From NCBI GenBank assembly GCA_963580285.1, contig OY757010.1, forward strand, positions 148,352,675 through 148,416,674: DNA of 64,000 nucleotides. Direction: 5' to 3'. The DNA comes from Lucinisca nassula. Taxonomy: Eukaryota; Mollusca; Bivalvia; Lucinida; Lucinidae. Positions within the stretch are counted from its first letter, which is position 1; every line of letters starts with the position of its first letter. A program made the position numbers and the translations under genes. Under the pieces are notes generated by a model. That model saw only the letters and a list, made by a program, of their open reading frames with translations, ran no database searches and was not told the origin of the DNA. Below are positions 54,937 to 64,000 of this stretch, piece by piece.

Positions 54937-54954
54937 TATTTCACGTTGTTTCAG

Positions 54955-55415
54955 AGGAGACGAATCCCTGGATGTGTAGTCGCCTATCTAGAAGAGGTAT
55001 CATATTGTCATTGCGTGCTGCTGGGGAAGAGGAACACCCTCTGCAAGGCCTAGATTACAGAGTTGAAGAGGTTCAACACTCACGAGGGCCTATAAAGAGA
55101 CCTAACCGTCGCCCCAAAAAGACACGTCCAGCTGGCGTTGAACGTACTAACGTTGGTGGTGGCTCTCGCCGAGGTCCCAATCGCCGACCTGGACGTCGCC
55201 CTGGTAGAAAAGGTCTAGGTGGAAGAGGAAAACCTTCACGCGAGCGCGGAGGAAAGAAGACCTTTCCGCTCGGCCCGAATCGCGAACCTGACCATTCGGA
55301 AAATACAAACGGAAGACCTAGTCGCAACCGAGGCGGCAAACACACTTTCCCGTTGGGCCCTGGGGACTATCCAATGCGATCTTACTTAAAGCAAGGAAAG
55401 GACCCTTCTGAATAA
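54955..55415 (+). CDS. Meteorin-like secreted protein, exon 3 (basic tail)
   Basis: The acceptor is TTGTTTCAG/AG; codon 121 is completed across the intron, and the stop is TAA at 55413-55415. Residues 124-160 (NPWMC.., RRGIILSLRAAG.., GLDYRVEEV) parallel the Meteorin pattern CF..GGLF.EA....RR..F.YEL and close the CUB-like domain with Cys128. Residues 164-273 are a cysteine-free, Arg/Lys/Gly/Pro-rich tail containing dibasic clusters (RRPKKTR, RRPGRRPGRK). A repeated block RGGK[KH]TFPLGP lies at 218-228 and 246-256. Vertebrate Meteorins instead have a cysteine-rich netrin-like domain here, so the tail is the oddest part. The tail could bind polyanions or be proteolysed (inference). Confidence 0.7.
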
Positions 55416-55544
55416 TAACATCAATGAAGTTATGTTTTGTACTTAAAATACATTGTATGTCTTGACCGAGTCAACGAAACTAGAAGACGGGTTTTCTCAT
55501 CATGCAACACCATGGATCTTGGTTTTAAATGGTATCTTTGTATC

Positions 55545-55630
55545 TCGGTCCATTGGATACTTGTTAAAATCGCCTCAACTAGTATCGCCTCGTCGAGGCG
55601 ATTCTAACAGGTGTACACGGCATGTAAATT
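55545..55630. mobile_element. HP-like stem variant in the 3' flank of the Meteorin-like gene
   Basis: ACTTGTTAAAATCGCCTCAA, then TCGCCTCGTCGAGGCGATTC and TAACAGGTG form a stem related to, but diverged from, the HP family. Confidence 0.5.
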
Positions 55631-55755
55631 AATGGAGAAATAAGAAAACTATCTCGACGTTATCCTTAGCTTGCGCTATAGAGGACTCATAAAATACATG
55701 TGATAGTATTATATATCCATACTGCTAGACTAGAAACTGTTATAGTTTACGTCTA

Positions 55756-55761
55756 AATAAA
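55756..55761 (+). terminator. Candidate polyadenylation signal of the Meteorin-like gene
   Basis: AATAAA 341 bases after the stop, followed by a (TTCTG)n run at about 55763-55787. A second AATAAA lies near 55850. Neither is proven. Confidence 0.4.
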
Positions 55762-55859
55762 ATTCTGTTCTGTTCTGTTCTGTTCTGTACAACACCAGCA
55801 AATGTGCCTTCTTTGGTGGCAAGGGTTAAACCTAACATATTAGGCCTAAATAAAGCTGT

Positions 55860-56560
55860 GTTCCGCTAACATGCCCACAAAATTGGAATCGGTAGGTCGA
55901 TTTTTTATGTTTTTGTCAACATTTTGTTTGATGATCTTGAAAAGGGCTAAATTCAAACTATATTACCAGAAAACATTCAAATAAGAAGTTAAAGACACAT
56001 TTTTTTTCCTTATATAAAAGGGGTGGCCTGTCTAATGATCTCCAATAAACGTTTCCATCGGACCATAGTGCACATCAAAGGGTTGTCTTATCTAAGTGAT
56101 TATGAGGTGATTATGAGCAGAGTTCTTGTTTAATAGGGGGCTCAATAAGGGTACTTGAGTGATAGTATAATTTACTGAGATTGTTTCCAACAACATATTG
56201 TTTTTTTTTTATTTTAAAATAAAGTAAAGAAAAACACTGAAACATTGTTTCCTTTACTCAAAAGTGCAGAAGTAAACAAACAAGGAAAATGAATTGATTA
56301 ACCTCAAAATTTAATCAATCAATTTACCTTTATTTATTTATTTATTTATTTATTTTATTTTGGTTGAAAGTATGTGATACACAAATCATATTATGTCTAA
56401 AACATTAGCATTTTATACTTTCAGTCAAGATGGAACTATAAAATGCTCTTTGTTTTAGACAAAATCATATCAGAAAAGAGAAAAAAAAAAGATTTTTTTA
56501 AGATTTTATTTTTCACATGTTCATGTTTAAAACTAAAATAACAAACACAATTAAATTTAT
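55860..56560. other. AT-rich stretch without recognised genes
   Basis: (TTTA)n at 56328-56356. Nothing else recognised. Confidence 0.4.
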
Positions 56561-56564
56561 TTTT

Positions 56565-56890
56565 CTTATTTATATTGCAAACATAGGTTGTGGGTGCTCG
56601 TTAGAGCCGCCTCATTGAGGCGGTTCAAACGAGTACCCACAACCTATGACTCATTGAGACGATTCTAACGAGCACCCACAACCCATGACTTGGAGCAGAA
56701 ATAAGGAAAATGATGTATACTCCTTAAACCCCCATTTTCTCTCCTTTTTCCTCAAAAACATATATTGTGTGTCCTCGTTAGAACCGCCTCATGGAAGCAG
56801 CACTGTAAAAACAAATTGTGGGTACTCGTCTGAACCGCTTCGCCGAGGTGGTTCTAATGAGAACCCACAATATATGTTAAGAGCATAAAT
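56565..56890. mobile_element. Cluster of HP stems (two full, two half)
   Basis: A full stem at 56581-56650, a half at 56651-56692, a half at 56758-56792 and a full, diverged stem at 56806-56878. Partial duplication of one arm has occurred at least twice. Confidence 0.7.
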
Positions 56891-57299
56891 AATAAAGTTA
56901 TCAGGATTTTATCTGAAAAAAAAAATCATTTTTGGTGGAAAAAATTTACCAATATATTTGAATTGGCATTTTCTGTAATGATTATAAATAATGGCTACTA
57001 AATATAAAATCGGAAAAAGTGCTGTTGTTTCTTCCATGCAAATCAAAATAAGGACTTAGGTGTAAATGAATAGATGTCATTTATCAAAGTCATATCCCTA
57101 GGTAATTTTTTACCCTCTCTTGGTCCCCTACCTGTATGACAGCCTGAATACCCCAAGTGTATTTTATATCAATGCTGGATTCTTTAATAAACGGTCATTA
57201 GGAAGTTATGTAATCGAAAAATGTGTCTTTAAGTGGATCAACAGGATTATTAGTTTTGTTATTTTGTCAGTTTTATGAATTTCTATCAAAGGTGCTAGA

Positions 57300-57400
57300 G
57301 AATAGTAAATCTTCTCTTGCTGAATATTCAGTTTAGCCACACCCATTTCTGACTTTGAACCAGTCAGATTACTTGATGTAATAGACGTTTCCGAGAACAT
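57300..57400. mobile_element. P1 MITE fragment
   Basis: CTTGCTGAATATTCAGTTTA, GCCACACCCATTTCTGACTT and CAGATTACTTGATGTAAT, reversed relative to 24200. Confidence 0.55.
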
Positions 57401-57459
57401 AATGTTATGCTCCGTCTACTTGGTTACTGTTGCTACGTCCCACAAGCTTTGCAGCCAAT

Positions 57460-57642
57460 ATGGCGGAAACAAAGAAAGTCTGTGTAGATAATAATATCAC
57501 ATTTCCAGCTTCTTTTGACTCCGCTGCATCTGTCCCGCCTCTGAGCTCAAACGGTTATCATCGTGGCACCAGGCACCATTGTAGTAGGAGGAGGAAAAAT
57601 CAGTTAAGAAAAATCCAGTCGAGTGCCCTGACCGGGGACTGA
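57460..57642 (+). CDS. Possible first exon of an unidentified gene
   Basis: The ATG sits in GCCAATATGGCGGAAAC, which matches the AANATGGCGG YY1-type context common at animal start codons. The frame begins MAETKKVCVDNNITFPAS and runs through a basic HHCSRRRKNQLRK segment. From about 57615 it enters reversed SINE sequence, where the stop lies, so the real coding part probably ends before that at a donor I cannot fix. No domain recognised. It could equally be a processed remnant or chance. Downstream exons are not visible before the window ends. Confidence 0.3.
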   Translation: MAETKKVCVDNNITFPASFDSAASVPPLSSNGYHRGTRHHCSRRRKNQLRKIQSSALTGD

Positions 57643-57710
57643 ACCCACGACCTGGGGTTACAAAGCGAGTGACACAACGACCAGGCCAAAAGGCCCGGAG
57701 CAGTTAGACC
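57612..57710 (-). mobile_element. tRNA-related SINE head
   Basis: On the minus strand TTTTGGCCTGGTCGTTGTGT resembles an A box and GTCGTGGGTTCAGTCCCCGG a B box. The body is short and not assigned to families A-D. Confidence 0.5.
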
Positions 57711-57767
57711 GGCCACTTATGCACTCTATATGTGCATGTATATACACCTATACATGCTTGTTGGTGC

Positions 57768-58787
57768 GCAGACATTTGCTCACAAGACAATTGCCCACAA
57801 CCTTAAGGGAAAATAGGACAATTGCTCACAACACATTTTTTTTCATGATTTTATTTTTATATCATCTATAATTATGTGAACTTTTTTTTTTCATTTGGAT
57901 TTCAACCATTATGTGTGATAATTGGATTTCAACTAGTTTGTGATAATTGAAACATAAATAGTTTATAAATAACATTGAGTAATTAAATTGAACCATATCC
58001 CCAATTTTAGGTGATACATGTAAAAAAAGCTCACATTTAATTGATTTAGTAGATCAAATGAATTTTTTTAAAACTTTGGAAACAAAAAATAAATATATAA
58101 ATAAATAAGGGTTAATTTTGATTAATAATGAGTATATTTATCCAGCTGCTTAACGGCCCCCGCCCATCGGGGCTTGAAGAAATAGATGCTTCCACGCAAA
58201 GCTGAAACCAACCGCACTAGAGTACTGGTAAACCGCTGAGATGAGCTAACCCCCACCCCATCCCAGGCAAAGCGGTGCGAGCTGGACCGTCCATACTTAT
58301 AAACCTTATTGGTTTAATTGGTTGACAGGGCTTGAGATGTCATTTCATCTCAATGTCGAGTAAAAAGCCCACAAAACTGGAAGCAACGTCTCCAAAATGA
58401 TCTATATAGTGTTGATGTGGACATTAAACCTGAAATCAATCAAAACCAAGCTGCTTAATATATAATATTGATAATTTAAGCTGACTGCAGCTCATTATAG
58501 TTAAGTGATTAGTTGACTATCATTTCATCGAACTTCTGATGTTTAAGTTATCACTAATTAGTTGGAATCTAGCTGATTAACTGTTACATAATACTTTCAG
58601 GAAGAAATGGTTCCCATAAACTATAGAAATATGAATGAAAGACTTTCAAAATAAAAATAAAATAATGAAAAAATAGTGTTGTGAGCAATTGTCCTTTTTT
58701 CCATTAAGGTTGTGGGCAATTGTCTTGTGAGCAATTGTCTTGTGAGCAACTGTCTTGTGGGCAATTGTCTTGTGAGCAAATGTCATG
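57768..58787. mobile_element. Element with minisatellite terminal inverted repeats
   Basis: The left end GACATTTGCTCACAAGACAA, TTGCCCACAACCTTAAGG and AGGACAATTGCTCACAACAC is mirrored at 58660-58787. The right end has three extra 17-bp units of the type ACAATTGCTCACAAG. An R-family copy lies inside. No transposase seen. Confidence 0.65.
58154..58450 (+). mobile_element. R-family retroposon, diverged, inside the 57768 element
   Basis: GGCCCCCGCCCATCGGGGCT to GATGTGGACATTAAACCTGA, with substitutions throughout. One of the older copies. Confidence 0.75.
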
Positions 58788-58795
58788 GAATCTGC

Positions 58796-59093
58796 TTGTT
58801 TGTTTGATTTGAGGTTTAACGTCCCCGTCAACACTGTAAAGGTAATTTTGGAGACGATGTTTCCAATTTTGTGGGACTTTTACCCGACCTTGAGATGAAA
58901 TGACATCTCAAGCCCTGCCACCCAATGAAACCAACAGGGTTAATTAGCATTGACGGGCCGACCCGCACCGCTTTTCCTGGGAAGGCTTAGATCTTCTAAA
59001 CGGTTTACCAGTAGTCGTGTGCGGGTCGGTTTCAGCTCTGCGTGGAAGCATCATGCAGCCCATCTATTTCTTCAAGCCCCGATTGGCAGGGTC
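58796..59093 (-). mobile_element. R-family retroposon, full length
   Basis: TTGTTTGTTTGATTTGAGGT to TTCAAGCCCCGATTGGCAGG. It sits 8 bp beyond the 57768-58787 element. Confidence 0.8.
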
Positions 59094-59337
59094 CATCATA
59101 TATACTTGTATATATTTATCTAAATACTACATGAGAATTGTTTGACGGTCCTAATAATAAACTTCCCACACAACCCCATTACCCTGAAATGCCCTTCCCA
59201 TCTACCGCGTTTCTTTGTTTTGTGGGAGAAAATGGCCGTTAGTGACCAACACAGCGGCACTAAATAAAATCGATTTTTTCGATTGGATGAAACAGCGCTC
59301 TTGATTGACAGCTCGGAAACATCTATTTATTCCTACA

Positions 59338-59455
59338 AATTCATAAATTGAATGTCAAATAGTGTAGAGCCTGATCTTCAGTAGCCATCTGATCTGGATC
59401 TACACTGTTTGCAAAGAAAAGGGTTGTCGTAAACAGCAGGATAAGAGTAAAGGTC
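59338..59455. mobile_element. P1 MITE half copy
   Basis: AATTCATAAATTGAATGTCA, GCCATCTGATCTGGATCTAC and AGCAGGATAAGAGTAA. Confidence 0.5.
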
Positions 59456-59589
59456 GGTATGTCAGAAAATCTTTTTTTTTTCTGGACAGAGATGGCTATT
59501 AAAACTGCATGGTTGGCACAAAAAATCAGGGTCGATAGGCTTAGCGGAAACACAGGTATTTTTCTCAGCCTAAATGATGTAGATTTTCT

Positions 59590-59860
59590 GTATAGTAGTC
59601 GCAGATACGATTGACTAGGCGGAGCTATTGTTTGTACCTGCCTTAGGAATATTCCATTAACAAAAAGGTAGACCAAGTCCCCCGATTGTGTGGATTCAAC
59701 TGTAACAAGCATAGCTGTGGCGTATATGGTCATTTCGACCGTTTGTAGAAAGCGTGCGAAAGACACTCTACCGAATCTTCTGGTGGACTCAGCAAATTTG
59801 ACATAAATTGACAACACCTGAATAGCTCCGCCTAGTCAATCTTATCTGTGACTACTATAC
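59590..59860. mobile_element. MITE with ~40-bp inverted repeats
   Basis: GTATAGTAGTCGCAGATACG, then ATTGACTAGGCGGAGCTATT, mirrored at 59821-59860. TATA at both ends suggests a TA target. The 158-codon minus-strand frame across it is not supported as a gene. Confidence 0.75.
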
Positions 59861-60050
59861 AATAGTGTCGTGCGTAGACAAAGCGTTCAGAAGAGCCGCG
59901 CCCAGCGAAAAATATCTTCGAGCGTATGCGCACAACGAAGACTCTGATAAGCCTGCGCATCCGCGCAGTCTGATCAGAGTCTTCACTGTGTGCTATCCGG
60001 ATGCGTTATGACCCAATCTGTTAAATCGTAACTTTCACAACCTGAAAGAT

Positions 60051-60983
60051 ATGATTACTATAAATTCACTACAGAATATTATTCATGAAGGTACTCGTCG
60101 TCAAGCTATATTAGATCCCATTCTCATCCCTGATGATATGTCATACCTAGATGCAGGTGTTTTAGAAACCCCCGCTAACATAAGCGACCACAGAGCAACT
60201 TTTATTATAATTAGTTTTCAGTACAACTGTCAGGCAACTTATAAAAGACTTGTATGGCTATATAAAAATGCGGATTTTCAACAGTTGAAAGCTTTAATTT
60301 CAAACTTTGATTGGAGTGTTCTGTCTGAGGCCTCTGTAAATGATGCCTGTAGTAAATTTACTGATAAATTCCTTGAATTTGTTACATTATGTATACCTTC
60401 TAAACTTGTAACAGTTCGGCCCAATGACAAACCATGGTTTGACTCTGAAATTCGCCATTTCATTCGCATCAGAGATAAACTCAAGAAGAAATCAATTAAA
60501 TCTGGTAATATTAATGATTGGAACAAATTTAAACAAACGAGAAACAAAGTTAATAATCTAAAAAGGCATGCTAAAGAAAAATTTTACAACAGTCTAGAAA
60601 TTTCTTTATCTGATTTTCAAAATAATGATAAGAAAAAATTTTGGCAAGTTATCCGCCATTTCATAAAGAATAATAGCAACTCTGGAAATATACCCCCATT
60701 ACTGAATTCAACCCAAGACCAAAATGTTTATTGTTTTACTGATAGTGAAAAAGCTGAATGTCTTAACAATTATTTTTGTTCAATCTGTGACTTGGATGAT
60801 AGTAATGCACAGCTGCCTGTTTTTCGAACCTTAACCAATAATTCACTCTCAAATATCATATGTACTCCTGAAGAAATAAGAGACATGTTATTAATTCTGA
60901 ATCCTAATAAAGCTACAGGCCCAGACACTATAAGCAATAGGATGCTTAAGGCTGTTGCCAGGGAAGTTTCGATACCATTATAA
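60051..60983 (+). pseudogene. LINE: endonuclease C-terminus to reverse transcriptase N-terminus
   Basis: A 310-codon frame. NISDHRATFI near residue 43 is the closing SDH motif of the apurinic-type endonuclease. A linker follows (TVRPNDKPWFDSEIR; a Lys/Asn-rich helix; FWQVIRH). LNPNKATGPDTISNRMLK near the end is the start of the reverse transcriptase domain. The stop TAA at 60981-60983 is a mutation, since homologous sequence continues in the same frame after it. In-frame similarity also extends upstream of the ATG to about 60010, so the ATG is not the true start. Confidence 0.85.
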
Positions 60984-61285
60984 ATTATTTTTAATAGATC
61001 TTTTAGTGAAGGTTATTTTGCGGATATATGGAAAACTTCCAATGTTTTACCTCTACATAAAAAGGGTGACAAGTCTACGTTATCCAACTACAGGCCAATT
61101 TCACTTCTCAGTGGTGTAGGGAAGCTTCAAGAAAGAATAGCACATAAAACATGTACAATTTCTTACATGAGAATAACCTCTTATACAGATACCAATCTGG
61201 ATTTTTACCACACCACTCTACTACTTTTCAGTAAATTGATATTTTCCAGCATATATGTCAAACGTTTGATAATCAGTTTTCATGT

Positions 61286-61747
61286 ATGGTATTTTGTGAT
61301 GTATCAAAAGCCTTTGATAGGGTGTGGCATAAAGGGCTCATTTTTAAATTAAAACAACACGGCATTAATGGTTCTCTTCTCAACTGGATTGAAGACTATC
61401 TAAGTAATAGAAGTCAAAAGGTTGTCATTAGGTTTTGTACCCCAAGTTCTAGAGGAATACATGCTGGGGTACCTCAAGGTTCCGTGCTAGGGTCACTTTT
61501 ATTTCTTATCTATGTAACTGATATTTCAGACTCTCTGTTAAGTTTGACGCGACTCTTTGCTGATGACAGCTCACTATTTTGTGCAGCATCCTTAATTGCT
61601 GATATAGAAGGAATCATAAATCACGACTTACTTATTCTTTCTGCGTGGGCCAAGCAATGGTTGATCACCTTCAATCCCTTAAAAACCGAGGCAGTATTTT
61701 TCACTTTAAAAAAAAATCGAAAATTACCCCCAGATTCTCTTCGATAA
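61286..61747 (+). pseudogene. LINE: reverse transcriptase core
   Basis: A 153-codon frame with VSKAFDRVWHKGL (first catalytic Asp region), GIHAGVPQGSVLGSLLFL and the catalytic FADD at 61556-61567. The preceding YRPISLL motif (61089) is in another frame, proving a frameshift between them. Confidence 0.85.
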
Positions 61748-61865
61748 TACCCCAATAAAGTTCGTAGAAAATCATAAACATCTGGGTTTAACATTTAGTA
61801 ATAATGGCCAATGGCACACACATGTAGAAAATATAATAACTAGTGCATCCAAAGTCATAGGGATT

Positions 61866-62651
61866 ATGCGAAAACTAAAATATAAATTCAGTAGATCTGC
61901 TTTAAACCAGATATATATTTCGTACGTACCACCTATTCTTGAATATTCCTCAATAGTATGGGATGGCTGTTCTGTTCAAATCATGCAAAGTTTAGAAAAA
62001 TTACAGAATGAAGCTGCTAGGGTTGTAACAGGTCTTACAAGGTCAGTGTCTTTAATAAATCTTTATAGGGAATGTGGTTTGGTACCCTTGTCTGACCGGC
62101 ATAAGCAACAAAAAATGGTTTTTATGTACAAAGTTTATAACGATACAGTTCCTCCATATATAACTGATCTTATTCCCCCTCTAGTTAGAGAAGTATCAAA
62201 TTATCCATTAAGAAATAGCAACAATATCACAGTACCATATACTCGCACTGAAATTTCCCCAAAAAAATCCTGTATTCCGTCTTCCATCTCTCTATGGAAC
62301 TCTCTTGATAACAATGTTCGTGCAGCTGGAAGTGTTTCCGCTTTTAAACAACACCTTAAACGTAATGCCCCTCAAAATCCTAAAGTTCCCGTATATTTTC
62401 TTTCTGGTGAAAGGTTCTTTTCAATAATGCATGCTCGGATCAGGAATAAATGTAGTAACCTTAAAGGTGATTTATATTCGAACCACATTAGTCTTACTCC
62501 ATACTGCAATTGCTCAGAAGTTGTCGAAGACGCTGAACACTTCTTTTTCAAATGTCCTTACTTTCAAACAGAACGTGTTATAATGTTTCAGACAACAAGG
62601 GCCTTTCACCCTTTAAACTTGAATACAATTCTATACGGTGATGGATCTTGA
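61866..62651 (+). pseudogene. LINE: thumb and C-terminal region
   Basis: A 261-codon frame. It carries LNQIYISYVPPILEYSSIVW, common after the reverse transcriptase of Jockey/CR1-type elements. A C-terminal CNCSEVVEDAEHFFFKC follows (Cys pair at about 62505-62515, then His and Cys). It is offset from the core frame, so a frameshift lies between 61740 and 61866. Confidence 0.8.
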
Positions 62652-63029
62652 CCGGATTAGAAAATTCACTTATTTTCAATGCTGTTCAAAAGTTCATTAA
62701 AGACACAAAACGATTTAATAATTCTTAATGTAATCAAATTATCCATCTGTGATGTTTACCTGTTTCCTCTTATGTACGGCTACAACGACTAACAGATTCT
62801 CTCGACAATACCATTTTTATTTATTTATCTATTTATTTGTTTATTTATTTATGTATTTACTTCAACATATGTTTTTTCTTTATTGTGTGTTTGCTATTAC
62901 CACGTGCTTAATGAAACTGTGTATGTAACTGTAGGGGAAGGGTCGTAACTAATGTTGAGAGAACTTGTGGCCCAACCCCGTTGCTTATTATTATATGCAA
63001 TAAAATATGATTAAACCCAAACCGTCTTC

Positions 63030-63195
63030 ATGGATACTGGGAAGGCTGCAGCCAAACTCAACACGATAACAAGTACATGTAATGAATATCCCTCTAAATC
63101 CCTCTTTATATAGAGAAAGGTGGGGTTCACGTGGGGTATACATTATTTTCTTTATTTCTGCTTCAAGACATAGGTTGTGGGTACTCGTTAGACTA
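63030..63195. mobile_element. HP element, left half only
   Basis: AACAAGTACATGTAATGAAT, then CCCTCTTTATATAGAGAAAG, GTGGGGTTCACGTGGGGTAT and the first arm CATAGGTTGTGGGTACTCGT. The Foldback-like element starts at the point where the second arm should follow. Confidence 0.7.
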
Positions 63196-64000
63196 AATCC
63201 CTCCCATGTTTTTACAAGGTGGACATAATCCCTCCCACTCTTTTTTTACAAGGTGGACAAAATCCCTTCTGTAAATTTTGCAACTAGGACAAAACCCCTC
63301 CCGGCTGACATCAGTTGGCTACTATTTTAGCATCCTCCTCAAAAACTCAAATTGCACCTATAATTGCTTGTGGGATCCTCTTTCTTGCATTGAACATTTC
63401 CTACAATAGCAAGTTCTTCAAGTGAAATATCCTATAAGACTGCACAGCCACAATTCATGGGCTTTACCCTGGTAGTAGCGCACATTTTGTCATATTACAT
63501 ATACAGGACACTTTTTGACAAAACCAATTTGTCTTTGAATCCAGCCAAAACTTAGATTAGCATGGACACATTCCCAGTCTGATCAGGGTTTTCACTTTCT
63601 TCATGTGGATTGTGAAGACTCATATCAGACTGGGCAGATACCAAGGCTGATCAGAGTCTTCACCCCAGTTTTTGCTGAAAACAAAGCCCAAATCATTGGT
63701 TTTATCATGCAAAATCAAATTCAGAAAGCCCCCTTTTTATTTCTCATATATTTTGTCCCAGTTGGAAAATATTTAGAAGGGATTTTGTCCACCTTGCAAA
63801 AAACATGGGAGGGATTTAGTCCACCTTGTAAAAATGTGCGGGAGGGATTATGTCCTCGTTGCCAAAAGCATGGGAGGGATTTTGTCCACCTGGTAAAAAT
63901 GTTCGGGAGGGATTATGTCTATGTTGCAAAAAACATGGGAGGGATTTTGTCCACCTATACAAAAATTAGCGGGAGGGATTTTGTCCGGGGGGGGGGGGGT
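63196..64000. mobile_element. Foldback-like element with ~35-40 bp tandem units, running off the window
   Basis: The left end (63196-63305) has three units of the type AAATCCCTCCCATGTTTTTA, CAAGGTGGACA. The right side (63776-64000) has at least six inverted units (GGGAGGGATTTTGTCCACCT). The interior holds no gene but has AGTCTGATCAGGGTTTTCAC and its inverse. The window ends in a G run inside or just past the right end. Confidence 0.7.

Larger units (their letters stand above)
60010..63015 (+). mobile_element. 5'-truncated, inactivated non-LTR retrotransposon (Jockey/CR1-like)
   Basis: The copy begins inside the endonuclease domain and runs through reverse transcriptase to a C-terminal zinc-knuckle-like region. 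After it come an A/T-rich 3' UTR with (TTTA)n at 62815-62860 and ATGCAATAAAATATGATTAA at the 3' end. The reading frame is broken at least three times: an in-frame stop at 60981, frame changes between about 61120 and 61290, and another near 61740-61860. No RNase H domain was recognised. Clade assignment rests on motif style only. The last HP fragment begins soon after. Confidence 0.85.

Noticed and set aside
55073..55345. 90-codon minus-strand frame opposite exon 3
   Set aside because: Antisense shadow of the Arg/Pro-rich tail; exon 3 is supported by phase and splice sites.
59341..59817. 158-codon minus-strand frame
   Set aside because: It spans a P1 fragment and a 40-bp-TIR MITE; no domain and no splice or promoter context.

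Overview
The window is AT-rich eukaryotic DNA that is gene-poor and densely packed with mobile elements. Hundreds of bases of GTCCGTCCGT-type leaders, the (C)AAATCAAACAAACAAA-tailed retroposon, tRNA-headed SINEs and the split-exon gene all point to an animal. The repeat repertoire resembles that of bivalve molluscs, with a heterodont clam as my best guess. This is recognition from memory, not a search. I see no rRNA gene, no functional tRNA gene, no CRISPR and nothing bacterial.

Genes. Two intact, intronless small-protein genes lie convergently at 19830-20135 (+, 101 aa) and 23209-23571 (-, 120 aa). They are clear paralogues, and a third, broken copy lies at about 11029-11232 (-). Both intact genes have a TATA-like box 70-90 bp upstream. 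About 40-55 bp after the stop each carries a short stem-loop followed by an identical purine-rich AGAAAGAAT element. This layout is that of replication-dependent histone genes, although the proteins are not histones. I do not recognise the family, and I consider it the most interesting thing in the window. A second real gene is split over three exons (46914-47014, 52465-52724, 54955-55415, +). Splice sites and codon phases match exactly and give a 273-residue secreted protein with a Meteorin-like N-terminal domain and a very basic, cysteine-free tail. A possible first exon with a YY1-type ATG context lies at 57460.

Mobile DNA. At least 19 copies of one ~300 bp retroposon (called family R here) are scattered in both orientations, several with perfect 9-13 bp target-site duplications (TSDs). 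Four tRNA-type SINE families (A-D) are present. A 5'-truncated, frameshifted non-LTR retrotransposon occupies 60010-63015. Long tandem arrays with AGCTC-hairpin starts and GGGCC..CTCTTGTT ends fill 11.2-16.5 kb, 33.75-37.3 kb and 47.9-50.7 kb; they look like Helitron-type non-autonomous elements. TTAA-flanked (piggyBac-like) and TA-flanked (pogo/mariner-like) MITEs are common. A family with a GTTAGAACCGCCTC..GAGGCGGTTCTAAC stem-loop occurs more than a dozen times.

Large structures. A 5.6 kb inverted repeat (4325-9955) with a 10-nt spacer is nearly identical at its centre and diverged at its edges. A 118-bp inverted repeat at 29554 and 40437 may bound a 10.9 kb element. A 770-bp inverted-repeat-bounded block (32338-33110) consists almost entirely of a palindromic ~21-bp satellite. 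Several unrelated elements (18623-19232, 57768-58787, 63196-64000, 29554/40437) have terminal inverted repeats built from short tandem repeats, in the style of Foldback elements.
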